Below are positions 35,417 through 45,814 of a DNA stretch of 58,351 nt, piece after piece. Position numbers and translations under genes: made by a program. Under the pieces are notes generated by a model, which did not search any database, was not told where the DNA came from, and worked only from the letters and a program-made list of their open reading frames with translations. Source of the DNA: Gnetum montanum. Lineage: Eukaryota > Streptophyta > Gnetopsida > Gnetales > Gnetaceae. The DNA lies in contig MNCI01015984.1 of the NCBI GenBank assembly GCA_015680685.1, forward strand, positions 516,127 through 574,477. The letters are read 5' to 3'. Numbering within the stretch: the stretch's first letter is position 1; each line of letters starts with the position of its first letter.

Positions 35417-36409
35417 TGATGAGTGGCGAGGTACCCCTACACTCAACCATACAAAACGAGCATATCACGCGCGATCCGGTCGAACTCTGCAGACTAAATG
35501 CCTAAACACCGCAAGGAACACTTGGGGTTAATTAATCGTTGTCTTCCCAAACTTACTTGTTGTTGTCACGGTGTATGGTTAAGTAAGTCTGAGGTATATG
35601 ATTTTTTTGGTATTTTCTGGTTTATCTCCTATGCTAAACGGTGAAGGATTGAGAGACTAAAACTAATTCTAACTACAGCACTAAGTCCTAGCATCAGCAT
35701 CCATTCCCACTTGTTGTACACACCTTGAACTATGCAACTGTGGCTACCAAACGCTAATCAATTACTGGGATTACCACACGTAATGCACGTGCTCGAAGCA
35801 GTCGTACTGAGGCACATAACTAGCCTAAGTGTGATAAGCAGCCAATTCCTTGACTAGCCGTACACATCCATAGATGCTCGTAATCAAGTCGTACTTGTCC
35901 CATGTTCTAGGAGGAAAGGGTGAGAGAATCTAATCGCGATGAGTAGCCGATTCCTTGGCTAGTCGTACACGTTCATCAACGCTCGTAACCAAGTCGTACT
36001 CATGCCGCGTTACTAGGAAAGCAATAAATAACATTAATTAAACCTATCCATGTACTGCAAGGTTTATCCACAAAGCTCATCTTTATTGCCGTACACAACT
36101 TGCGTTTAGGTACAAAGCTACTTGAATAAAGAACCGTTCACTTGGGGGACTCCTACTATGGGCACATGGAAAATATTCTATCTCTGGGGTGATCAATCTG
36201 CCAGAGCTTTGCTACTTCTAGCCTATGATTCTAAATGAGGGGAGTGTTGCCTCTTATTTATAGATTTGGTGGTGGACCGCGATATCGCGTACGCAATATC
36301 GCAGGGAACGACGCGATATCGCATATGCGATATCGCAGGGGATGTGATATCCTGGCGGCCGCGATATCACGTACACGATATCGCAGCTTGTGCATATCGC
36401 GTCTCATCA
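35417..36409 (-). repeat. 5' LTR of element B1 (993 bp)
   Basis: It starts (plus reading) TGATGAGTGGCGAGGTACCC and ends GCGTCTCATCA. It is highly similar to the other LTR with scattered transitions, so the insertion is old but recognisable. The TATA box lies at about 36250-36263 (minus strand). The palindrome cluster is larger than in the 3' LTR. Confidence 0.92.
36279..36400. promoter_or_regulatory. Expanded GCGATATCGC palindrome cluster in B1 5' LTR
   Basis: About seven GATATC-centred words occur, including perfect GCGATATCGC at 36279, 36311 and 36325 and degenerate copies (GCAATATCGC, GTGATATCCT, GCGATATCAC, CGATATCGC). The 3' LTR has three. A GGCGGCCGCGATATCACG segment also occurs in B2. 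Expansion inside U3, just upstream of the TATA box, is directly visible. Confidence 0.75.
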
Positions 36410-36414
36410 AGAAT

Positions 36415-36895
36415 CAAATCTAAGAAAACAAATCTAGGGCTAGAAATAAGGGACTCATGAAACCTTTGATGCGGTAATGGACATATACTATTACTGTTAC
36501 ACAGATGCACAGGCCATGGATTTTCATCAAAGGAACAACTTAGAAACATTGTAGATGGGATAAGAAGCAAAACCAGAGAGACCCTTGGGGTTTATGCCTA
36601 AGGAAGATAATCAAAATTGACCACCAATCATATTCAAAGATTGATCAACCAAGTGATAAAAGAGGAAGGAAAACTTAGAAAAAGGAAATTAGCTGAAGAG
36701 CACAACAGAGATCCATCAATCTGGAAGAGGGATGTACAAATATGTAACAAACAAGATGATGAAACCTTGGATGATGTCATCTAGCAAAAGACTCTATGAA
36801 TCAAGAAGTCTGTAAGCAACATTGTAGCTAAGGTAGAGAAAATGTGGGATTCTATTGATGAAAAATTCACAACTACATTAAAGATAGTGAGGAAC
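36415..36895 (+). pseudogene. gag of element C, continuation right of B1, decayed
   Basis: The translated words LLLHRCTGHGFSSKEQLRNI and DGIRSKTRETLG (36490-36590) follow in register with the part left of B1 by comparison with B1/B2 gag. It runs on through an acidic linker to MWDSIDEKFTTTLKIV (36840-36885) and then stops abruptly at an LTR-like fragment. Confidence 0.75.
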
Positions 36896-37334
36896 AAACC
36901 AAATTAATCTCAAACACGTAAGTGTAATTGCTTGATAACCCAGTAGTACTATCACTTGGTATGCTTAGTAGTGTTGTACTTGGTAATCCTAGTAGTAGTT
37001 GCATGAAGTCTAAGGTATGACTGAAAGATCAAGATCAGCTCCTCATCGCATAGACTAATTTAGACTTGTTTTTACTGTCACTTACATTTAGAAACCTTTA
37101 CTTTCAGTTCATGTTTACTAAGAGCTTAATGGCCAATTTAACATCAATATCATATACCTCACTATGAGGTAAACCATATGCTTCTACTAACTTACGTGGG
37201 AAGACAATGATCATGAATGCTAATCAATTACTAGTATAATCACATTGCCTTATTTACAAAGTTTGACTGGGATTGCACGTGAATACTCGTATCTTGTATG
37301 GTTGGGTGTTGGATACTTCACCACTCATTACTTG
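36896..37334 (+). repeat. LTR-C-like fragment inside gag of element C
   Basis: Words from 36905 onward (AACACGTAAGTGTAATTGC, AACCCAGTAGTACTATCACT, GTAGTAGTTGCATGAAGTC, ACGTGGGAAGACAATGATC) match LTR C at 27245-27560, ending with ACCACTCATTA (37322-37332) like the LTR end. Both sides are gag sequence, and the gag on the right starts again about 30 codons upstream of where the left part stopped. Confidence 0.7.
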
Positions 37335-37774
37335 TCAATATAAAAGTCTATCACTGAGATTGAAGCAAGTGTAGATAAGATGTGGAAGTTGATGAATGAA
37401 AAAGTTACAACCAACTTGAAAATCATAGAGGAGAAGGTAAATAAAAAAGGATTAGGCAATCAAAATAAGAAGAGGAAAAAGAATAAAGAAATAGGTAAAG
37501 ACACTTATCAACAAAAAGGGAAAATAGATGTAGTAGAAGAGGTTTCAAACTCATATACAAGAGAGGATGATAGATGTAACATCTACCAATATGCACATCC
37601 AAAGGGCTATTGCCCATTTATATTACACATATGAGGGTTTGGGGCTTTTTCTTTAAACCCCAAGTTCGTAGAAAAGTAAATGCCTAAGAGATTTCCTTAC
37701 CCACAAGGTAATTATAAAAAATCCTACAACTAATAGTACTATCTTAGTGGGACTTCTTATCAACCTCAGGACTA
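37335..37774 (+). pseudogene. gag of element C, second overlapping piece with zinc knuckle
   Basis: This piece starts ITEIEASVDKMWKLMNEK, repeating the MWDSIDEK region of the previous piece, and continues through a Lys-rich linker to CNIYQYAHPKGYCP (near 37578), the zinc-knuckle position where the second Cys is now Tyr. It then continues with PKRFPYPQGN, which matches RLPYPQGN of B2. It is cut by the insertion of A2 at 37780. Confidence 0.75.
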
Positions 37775-37779
37775 TTATC

Positions 37780-40421
37780 TGTACTGACCTAAATCATCGG
37801 TGTAAGGCTGGAAGGGGAATGGACACCGAGAGATCGTCAGGCAGCCATAGCTGATCCTGCCTTTGCCCGAGGGCAAGCTGGAAAAATAAATAAAGGCAGA
37901 GTGCCCTGGATGGTCTGCACATAAATCAACCAAGGACTTCCTCAGCATAAGTTACGGCTAGCGCTAGGGCTATCGTAAATGGGATGTAAACGGAATGCAA
38001 ACGGTGATGCGAAATGTAAATAGAGTGTACTAAATTATAAATAAAGCATAAATAGAGCTATATTGTAAACAAAGCATAAAACAAAGTAGATAATGTAAAT
38101 GGAAGGCAATAATGAAACTGTATTATATTGTTTTAAAAAAAATGTGCATCGGTCAAAGCGTAGTTGCACACGTGTGGATGGCAAGTCAAATGCCTAGCCC
38201 CGGGATGATATGATGCGATGATGTGATGATGAAGGTGAGAAATGCTTGGATGCCAATAGTCAGGTGTGCTGAGCGCCCAAGGATTGTAGGTTCTATCCTC
38301 TCTCAGAATCGCCAATCTCTCCAATTTTTGCCTCCTAGTTTATGTGAATTGATAGGGTATTTATAGGGTTGGGCTAGGCTCAGGCACGAAATTCAAGAAT
38401 GGAATCAATGGCTGGGAGATGAGAGGAAAACAGATCTAGTAACATGTGTCCCATGGATAGTTGGAATGAGTTGGATGTGTGCTGGATAGTTGTGCATGAG
38501 TTGGATGTGTGCTGGATATTTTCCTTCTTTGACTAGGTTCAATGTATCTCACAACGTGTGGGTCATTCAAGCCCATGAAAATACAAACAATTTAGACAAG
38601 CCCTCAAATGATTAAAATTTACAAAGAAAATCAAGAAGGATTAACTCCGCCTTGCTTGTCTAGCATCCAACATGATCTACATAACTTCAGGATATTTTAC
38701 AACCGGCCATCCGTTACTGTTCATATTACTATCATGGATGATGGCATTTTTGATCTCCAGATATCAAGAGATTGCGCTAATCGAAGAAGGATCCTCAGCC
38801 TAAATCACCATGCTACTGTTCTTGAAAGAAAACTTAGGCTTCCTAATGTCATCTATGCAGTAGCGGATATATTTGATGAATTTTTTAGGTAGAATGGTCT
38901 TGGATAGCAATCCCAAAAAAAACAACTTGATGATATCATCGACAGTCATGCCCGCGGACATAGTGCCATAGAGTTATGCAGCAGTGATTTTTCTATTCAT
39001 GGGAATGTAATTTTGCAGGCAGCATTCTGGTCCTGCAATGATAATGCAGAAATCACAAGCCTGTTTGATATGAGAACTTTCTAGCTTCTAGATGAATCTA
39101 CGAAGCTAGCTCCCTCGTAGGCAATAGAATCAATGCCAGTAGAGACGCTTTGCGGACTCCACGGGGAGGAGCAGGGTAGGGCCCGCGTAGAATCCTTGCG
39201 ATAATCGAAAAGTAGAACGTGACGGTAAGGGTTTACAGAGCATCTAGATCGGTAGCCGTAGTAGGAAGCATAGCACCTGCGGCATGGAATGCTGTTGGAT
39301 GACAGAGCACCATAATTAATGTAGAAATGACGTCCGAGTTAATGCCTCTGCAAATGAAATTGATTCCAATCCAGATCCAAATCCAAATCCAAATTCTCAT
39401 CAAAACATTCCACTCCATCATCATTGTTGCAGGAAGCGGTAGTGTTATCAGTGGAATCCCAGAGACTGAGCCTGAGTAGATCCATGTTAGTGGAAGTAGA
39501 AGCAGATGATGAGGATGAGGATGCCATGATCATGAGCATCATCATCAAGAACAACACGGCTTTCACCATGACCAACAACACAGGAAAGATGACTAAGATG
39601 ATGATTGGACAGAAATATATGATGAAGCTGAGGATGATAATTCTTCTTCTTTGTCGACATCTGGATCTGTTAGGATGGATGGAAGGATTTACGTTGTTGC
39701 TACTACTGTTGCTCAGGCGTCTGTGGCAGCGAAATTGCAATTTCTGCAACCAAAGCAAATGCCAATGGTGGAGGCGCACAAAGCATTTCAAGTTTAACAA
39801 TGGTGGAGTAGCAGTAGCAGATCCCGCAACTTGAATCCCTCTTTCTTGTTGGATCATCCACAATAGAATCAGATACCTCCAAATTAAGTGCATTTGCAGC
39901 TATTAGCATTGGATGATCCATAGGTAAATTGAGATGAGCATGAAGCTTTTCCCTTAAATGAACTTGATTTATTTCAGCCTCTCCCATGCTCATATCATAA
40001 ACACCAGTCACTGGATGGAGGAATCCATGAGGATAGAAATGATAGGCATGCAACTTTGGCTGCTTAACCCGAGCACTAAGAAACTTTGCTATTGCAGCTA
40101 ACTAATAAATTAGTCCTAGAATAATTAAATTAGAAACTGACTCTGCCAAAGAGGTTTCCATTGATGATACACATAAGACATCCAATGTTATGAAAGAAGC
40201 ATAATTTCCACGTCTTCCTTTGCTGGATGATATTCAATAATTGGTGCATGTGCCTTTGAATTGCCTTTGATTTTGGAGTTGTTCATGGTGAGGATGAGCA
40301 AGCTACCTTGGGCAAGCTAGGTATGAGCTTAATGCCTTAGTTGAATTTTTTCTTCTGAATGCTTGAAAAGGCTTGAGTCATTTTCAATTTAAAGTGCTAG
40401 GCTGAAATTAGTGGTGTTTCA
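37780..40421 (-). repeat. 3' LTR of element A2 (2642 bp)
   Basis: On the minus strand it begins TGAAACACCACTAATTTCAG at 40421 and ends GGTCAGTACA at 37780. It aligns with 48785-50988. The first 440 bp in plus-strand order (37780-38215, the LTR 3' end) have no counterpart in the other LTR because of a deletion there. The TATA box is at 38358-38365 (minus strand TATAAATA). Coding-like stretches also present in the other LTR are interrupted by stops here. Confidence 0.9.
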
Positions 40422-40440
40422 TTGGCCCCTCTTTGTTGAT
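40422..40440 (-). other. Polypurine tract of element A2
   Basis: On the minus strand ATCAACAAAGAGGGGCCAA directly precedes the LTR start TGAAACACC. It matches the polypurine tract of A1 (10999-11015). Confidence 0.85.
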
Positions 40441-41569
40441 GTCTAGAGGAATTCACCCGAGAGGCGTCAACAAAGAAGTGCAAACACCATGAACAAACAA
40501 GTACCAAGCATTAACCATCAGCCCTTAGCTGGATATTATCACACCATTTTCAAAAGTACATGAGATTGAGGGGATGTGGTTCAAGATGCAAGGGATTGTA
40601 ACTGAGGGTAGCCAGGAATTGATCAAGGGAAAAATTGCTATTGGAATTGTGGGAGAGGAATGCTATCATGTGAACAAGTTATGTCATTGGTCCTTATCAA
40701 CAGCTGGGTTTTCAGCAGACATCGGCACCAAGACATAGGAGGTGCGTTCTTTGGAGAAACGGGACTCTTATAGAGTATTTGCGGGGCCCATTGTAAACAG
40801 CCAAAGCCACGCGATGATGTCCCCCATGGTCTCTTTGAGACACAAGTATAACTATTTTTCAAGACAATTGCCTTCTCGCCTAGGGCTTGTATGAGGATGA
40901 CCAATAGTCTTTTGTTTATGATGTCAACGGGGTCATGAAGACCTTTTCTGTGCATTTTGCTCTTTAACTTTTTTATTTTCTTTTTCTTTTGTTTTCTTTT
41001 TTTGTTTTTCTTTTTATTTTTTGAAAGAGCTTGCTTTTTGTGTCATGCTTGTGTATGAGTAGTTGCATTTTGCATCATGTATTATGTTTTGCATCGCAAC
41101 TGCTTAGAGAGCTACAGTGTGCAACAATGTATCAAGAGTTTTGAGATGAGTGGAATGTATCAAGGGGGATGCAATTGAATAGGATAAGGGAGCATGATGG
41201 GGAATAGGGAATGTATCAGGAGTTGGGAATGTACTTATGAACGAATTGATTAACCCAGTCGTGTGTGTCAGGAAAAATGTGATACCTTGTCATCATGATG
41301 AAGTGCATCTATGCACGAATGCCTTAGAAGTGTCATCCTGCAATCACAACTCCAAGAATACAAGAAAACCACAAATGAAACAGTCAGCTAAACACTTTAG
41401 ATAAGGAGATGGAGTCACCACGTGCAATTTTCAAAGCAGACAAAATCATGAACAATATCAGTTTCATTAAGCCCCATGAGATGAATCATGCAACAAGTCG
41501 TTGTGGAACATGAACATCCAACTGCAACAATAGATCTTTTCAAGTTTTGCCTAGTCATTGATGATGTCA
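40441..41569. other. 3' non-coding interior of element A2
   Basis: No protein domain is recognised. A T-rich run lies at 40966-41025. It corresponds in position to 9946-10998 of A1. Confidence 0.5.
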
Positions 41570-42061
41570 CCAGTTTATAGTCTTAGTGGATTGTTGTGTA
41601 TTAGTTTCACGTCATAACCCCTTGGACGGTGCCAGTTTAGCGTCATGGCGGACGGTGAATTGCTAGTTTATAGTCATGGCAGACTATGAAGAGGCAAACT
41701 AGTTTATAGTCTTAGTGGACTCTAGACGCTAGTTTCATGTCATGGCGGACGGATGTAGCAGTTTAGTGTCATACTGGATAGAACTTCGTGGTATTAGTTT
41801 TAAGTCATGATCCAGGACTACTCTGTGGTATCAGTTTTAAGTCATGATCCAGGACTATTCTATAGTATCAATTTTAAGTCATGATCCAAGACTACTCTGT
41901 GGTATCAGTTTTAAGTCATGATCCAGGACTATTATGTGGTATCATGACTACTTTGTGGTATTAGTTTTAAGTCATGATTCAGGACTTCTCTATGGTATCA
42001 GTTTTAAGTCATGATCCAGGACTTCTCTATGGTATCAGTTTTAAGTCATGATCCAGGACTA
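41570..42061 (-). repeat. Post-integrase 37-bp repeat array of element A2
   Basis: In plus reading, units such as GGTATCAGTTTTAAGTCATG followed by ATCCAGGACTACTCTGT recur with a 37-bp period between about 41805 and 42061 (seven clear copies, one shortened). More degenerate AGTTTA..GTCATGGCGGAC units extend back to 41570. The array starts about 20 bp after the pol stop codon. Confidence 0.88.
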
Positions 42062-42079
42062 TGACGTACCTCAAGTTTG

Positions 42080-45000
42080 TCAAACATAGTACTTTTTCAA
42101 GTACAAGTGGGTTGTAGGATTGGCGAACTCATTTCCATCCATGTCAGCAAGTTTGAATGCTCCATTGTTGTATGCCTTGGTGATTAAATAAGGCCCTTCC
42201 CAGTTGGCTGAGAATTTATTTGGATGTTCTTGGGCAACCTTAAGGACCAGATCTCCTTCTTTGATCGGGCGTTTGTGGAGATCGTGCTTGTGCCTTTGCC
42301 TCTGCTATTTTTGGTACCATTCAATATGATTAAGAGTTCGTACATGTTCCTTCTCTACTGAGTTGAGGTCGGCAATGCGCAATTCATTGTTTTGACTTTC
42401 ATTGAGAAGACTGGAGAGAGTTATCCGCAATGAGGGAACCTGCAATTCTGAAGGTAAAACAACTTCAGATCTGTATACAAGACTATATGGAGTTTTACCT
42501 GTGGATGTTCGATGTGTCGTTCTATAAGCCCACAATGCGTAGACTAATTGTTCATGCNNNNNNNNNNNNNNNNNNNNNNNNNNNNNNNNNNNNNNNNNNN
42601 NNNNNNNNNNNNNNNNNNNNNNNNNNNNNNNNNNNNNNNNNNNNNNNNNNNNNNNNNNNNNNNNNNNNNNNNNNNNNNNNNNNNNNNNNNNNNNNNNNNN
42701 NNNNNNNNNNNNNNNNNNNNNNNNNNNNNNNNNNNNNNNNNNNNNNNNNNNNNNNNNNNNNNNNNNNNNNNNNNNNNNNNNNNNNNNNNNNNNNNNNNNN
42801 NNNNNNNNNNNNNNNNNNNNNNNNNNNNNNNNNNNNNNNNNNNNNNNNNNNNNNNNNNNNNNNNNNNNNNNNNNNNNNNNNNNNNNNNNNNNNNNNNNNN
42901 NNNNNNNNNNNNNNNNNNNNNNNNNNNNNNNNNNNNNNNNNNNNNNNNNNNNNNNNNNNNNNNNNNNNNNNNNNNNNNNNNNNNNNNNNNNNNNNNNNNN
43001 NNNNNNNNNNNNNNNNNNNNNNNNNNNNNNNNNNNNNNNNNNNNNNNNNNNNNNNNNNNNNNNNNNNNNNNNNNNNNNNNNNNNNNNNNNNNNNNNNNNN
43101 NNNNNNNNNNNNNNNGTTGCAAATGGAGAGCTTTGCATGCATAGACTTCAGTGACTTGATTAATAACTAATTGCGAATCACCTCGAACCACAAGGCGTGA
43201 GATTCCCAAAGTTAACACTAATTGAAGTCCTCTAAGAAGACCTTCGTATTCTGCTAAGTTATTGGTGCAAGGAAATTTTAAGTGGTAGGTAGAAGGTTGG
43301 ATTTCTCGAGAGGGGTATGTTAAAATAGCTGCGGCACTTCCTCCTCGAGAGGTTGAGGCTCCATTGAAGTAGAGGATTACCTCATAATCATCAGGTACGG
43401 TGTCTATACTGTTAACATTTTCATTTGGGAATTCGGGGTTTATCGTTGCTTGATCATGCATCAGCGAGACGATTAGTTGCATGGCTATTGCTTGACCTTT
43501 TGTGGAAGATTGAGTGACATAGTGTAAATCAAACTCTGCAATCATCGCTTTCCACCTAGCTAACCTACTTGACTCATAGATGTTATTAGTGATGGCATGG
43601 AGAACATTATCCTTGAAAATGATGTAAACCTGATTACGGAAGAGATAATGTCGCCATTTTTTCAAAGAGAAGACAAGGGTGAGGCATGATTTTTCTATGT
43701 CATTGTATCATTGTTCATAGGCTATTAAAGCATGGCTTAGATAATATACAGGGATCTTGGCCCCATCTTGACATTTTTGACAAAACATGGATGCGATGGA
43801 AGAATCGGAAGTTGCAAGATAGATGTAGAAAGGTTTGTCACTTTGTGGAGGATAAATAGTTGGTAGCTGGGCCAACTCTTGTTTTATGTTCTCAAATGCT
43901 TCTTGGCATTGTTGAGTCCATTGGAAATGTACATTCTTTCATAATAGATGTTGCATGGGACTCAACTTATCCGTCAGCCTTTCAATAAAGCGTCTAATGA
44001 ATTGTAGCCTACCTTGGAGGCCACGTAGTTTAGCAAGGTTTCTTGGTGGTTGCATATGGGTTATTGCTTTAACCTTATCAGGGTCTACCTGTATCCCTAT
44101 TTCGGAAACTAAGAAACCAAGCATTTTTCCTGTTTTAACACCAAAGACACTTTTTTTGGTTGAGCCTAAGGTCATTTTTGAGACAACGTTTAAGCACTAA
44201 GTTTAGATCTCTTGCATGTTGTTTAGTTGTTTTAGACTTGACCACTATATCATTAACATAATCATTGAGAAAATTGAGCATGTAGTCACTAAATATGTAT
44301 GTCGTTGCTCGCTGATATGTAGCCCCTACATTTTTAAGACTAAATGGCATCATTGTATAACAAAATGTTCCCCAAGGTGTCATAAAAGTTGTTCTGAGTT
44401 GATGATCTGGATTAATTCTTATCTGATTGTAGCCTGAAAATCCATCCATAAAGGATAACAGTGCATGTCTAGCTGTTGTGTCAATAAGTTGATCAATGTT
44501 GGGCAGAGGAAAGTCATCTTTTATAGTGGCTATGTTGAGGTCACAGAAGTCAATGCATATACGTATACTACTGTTCTTCTTGGGGACTACAACAATGTTT
44601 GATAGCTAATAGGAATAGTCGACGACTCAGATGAAACCGGCTTGATAGAGCTTTGTGATCTCAACGAGGACTGCTAATGTCACTTTGGGTCTAACCTTTC
44701 GTGCTTTTCTTTTTACTGGTTTAATTTTTTCATCGAGAATAATGTTATGTTGGATGACCCAGGGGTCTAGTCCTGGCATGTCTGTATATGACCATACGAA
44801 CATTTTTATGTTATCTTTTAAAACCTGAGTGATGTCACCTACGAGTTGTGGATCTAGTAAGGCACTTAATTTCAAGGTTTTGGCTTCATCATTGACTGTG
44901 GTAATGGGGATTTCAACTAGAGGATCTTCAGTGATATTGTTAGCTTCTAGATCTAGAGTTTTAGCTACATTTTCAGGCCAGTCTAACGTTTCTTGAGTGG

Positions 45001-45139
45001 AGGCTATCAAATCGGTATAGGTGGATGGATTTAGATCCAAAGATTCTGGGTGGATCGCTCTTTCTACATCTTCGTATGGTCCATTGAGAGACAATATTGA
45101 GAAGATATTGTTGATGGCCATGATGCTCGCTCCTGCCAA
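42080..45139 (-). pseudogene. pol of element A2: reverse transcriptase, RNase H (two), integrase, decayed
   Basis: RT begins near ILDEKIKPVKRKARKV (44730), with FMDGFSGYNQI and GTFCYTMMPFSLKNVGATYQ (44450-44330). The catalytic YxDD box reads YVND (near 44265). A one-base shift lies in an A run near 44155. A connection region and first RNase H follow (43939-43670); a second RNase H of the type seen in Tat elements carries LYFNGAS...NNLAEYEGLLRGL (43380-43200), with Asn where catalytic Asp is expected. An assembly gap removes about half of integrase; its C-terminal part (ALWAYRTTHRTSTGKTPYSL, 42535-42470) continues through one TAG to the stop at 42080. Several stops and missing catalytic residues make it inactive. 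Confidence 0.87.
42558..43115. other. Assembly gap (558 N)
   Basis: The run of N lies inside pol of element A2, between the second RNase H and the integrase core. Its true length is unknown. Reading frames across it are meaningless. Confidence 1.
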
Positions 45140-45534
45140 TTAAAACAAGAGTGAAATAAGAGACACTCCCTCAGTAGGAGAGTTACAAAGTGTAAACGAA
45201 CATAGGATGACTAAGCTGGTGGAATGTATAAAGACTGATGTAATGGCCTACATTTAATTGTGGTATAAAATAGTTGCCTTCTTTCGTCATCTTGATGTTT
45301 CATGTAAATATTTTTGTTATCTCTCATTTTTTATCATTTTTCTTTGTTTTCTAGAGCATATGTGTGCAACTAAATGTAACATAAATTTCTAAAGTGTAAA
45401 GTAAGATGTAAGGTAAATACTTGGAAAAGAAAGCAACGACCATGCAAGAATTTAAATCATAACTTGTAACCTGTAAGCGAAAATTCAATGTAAGATGACG
45501 AGAGTTTGTAAATCTGTAATTTGTTGGCTCTAGT
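45140..45534 (-). other. Spacer between protease and pol of A2 with a splice-acceptor-like end
   Basis: Protease and RT are separated by about 0.68 kb: the repeat array plus this AT-rich spacer. On the minus strand the spacer ends TTTTAATTGGCAG followed by GAGCGAGCATCATGG, a good acceptor just ahead of the pol frame. Ogre/Tat elements are known to have an intron at this position, so splicing is plausible; the donor was not identified. Confidence 0.5.
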
Positions 45535-45800
45535 TTAAAGCCGTTTTAGGCCTGGTACATTAGTTTAAAGTCTTGATGGACTGTTGCATCTATTGTTAAA
45601 AAAAAGGATTACGAGTTTTATGCCATGTTGGGTCAAAGGTAGTAATGCTTTCAAGAAATTTTAAACGGAACCAGCCATTTTTTACCATGGCTAGTTTAAT
45701 GTCATTGTGGACATTTGTTGGCAGTTTTAACGTCATACCAGACGTGTCATAGTTTAATGTCATTTCGGATAGTATGTAGTTTAACGTCATTTTGGACAGT
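45535..45800 (-). repeat. Post-protease repeat array of element A2
   Basis: In plus reading, degenerate units of the form TAGTTTAATGTCATTTCGGA or AGTTTAACGTCATTTTGGAC recur every 30-40 bp. They end 15 bp from the protease stop. The equivalent array in A1 is 4246-4440. Confidence 0.78.
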
Positions 45801-45814
45801 TCATCTCATTCGTT

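Larger units (their letters stand above)
29055..36409 (-). mobile_element. Element B1: complete non-autonomous LTR retrotransposon with gag and protease only
   Basis: Two LTRs in the same orientation (29055-29981 and 35417-36409) bound a 5.4-kb interior. LTR ends are TGATGAG...CTCATCA. Target duplications AGCAT (29050-29054) and AGAAT (36410-36414) differ by one base. A tRNA-Asp-type primer-binding site adjoins the right LTR and a polypurine tract the left LTR. Gag (35275-32906) and protease (32832-32122) are present, but no RT, RNase H or integrase was found in the remaining 2.1 kb. It is inserted in the gag gene of element C. Confidence 0.9.

Noticed and set aside
39339-39893. Minus-strand 184-codon frame with Ser-rich and Asp-rich runs in the A2 3' LTR
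   Set aside because: It is partly out of frame with the other LTR copy, overlaps a different frame with better coding character and contains simple-sequence runs; treated as LTR sequence.
41570-42061. Regular 37-bp repeats with short spacing that resemble a CRISPR array at first sight
   Set aside because: Units are contiguous without unique spacers, lie inside a plant retrotransposon and are degenerate tandem repeats.
42304-43665. Long open frames of 200-370 codons on both strands across the N run
   Set aside because: They exist only because N bases contain no stop; only the flanking pol sequence is real.
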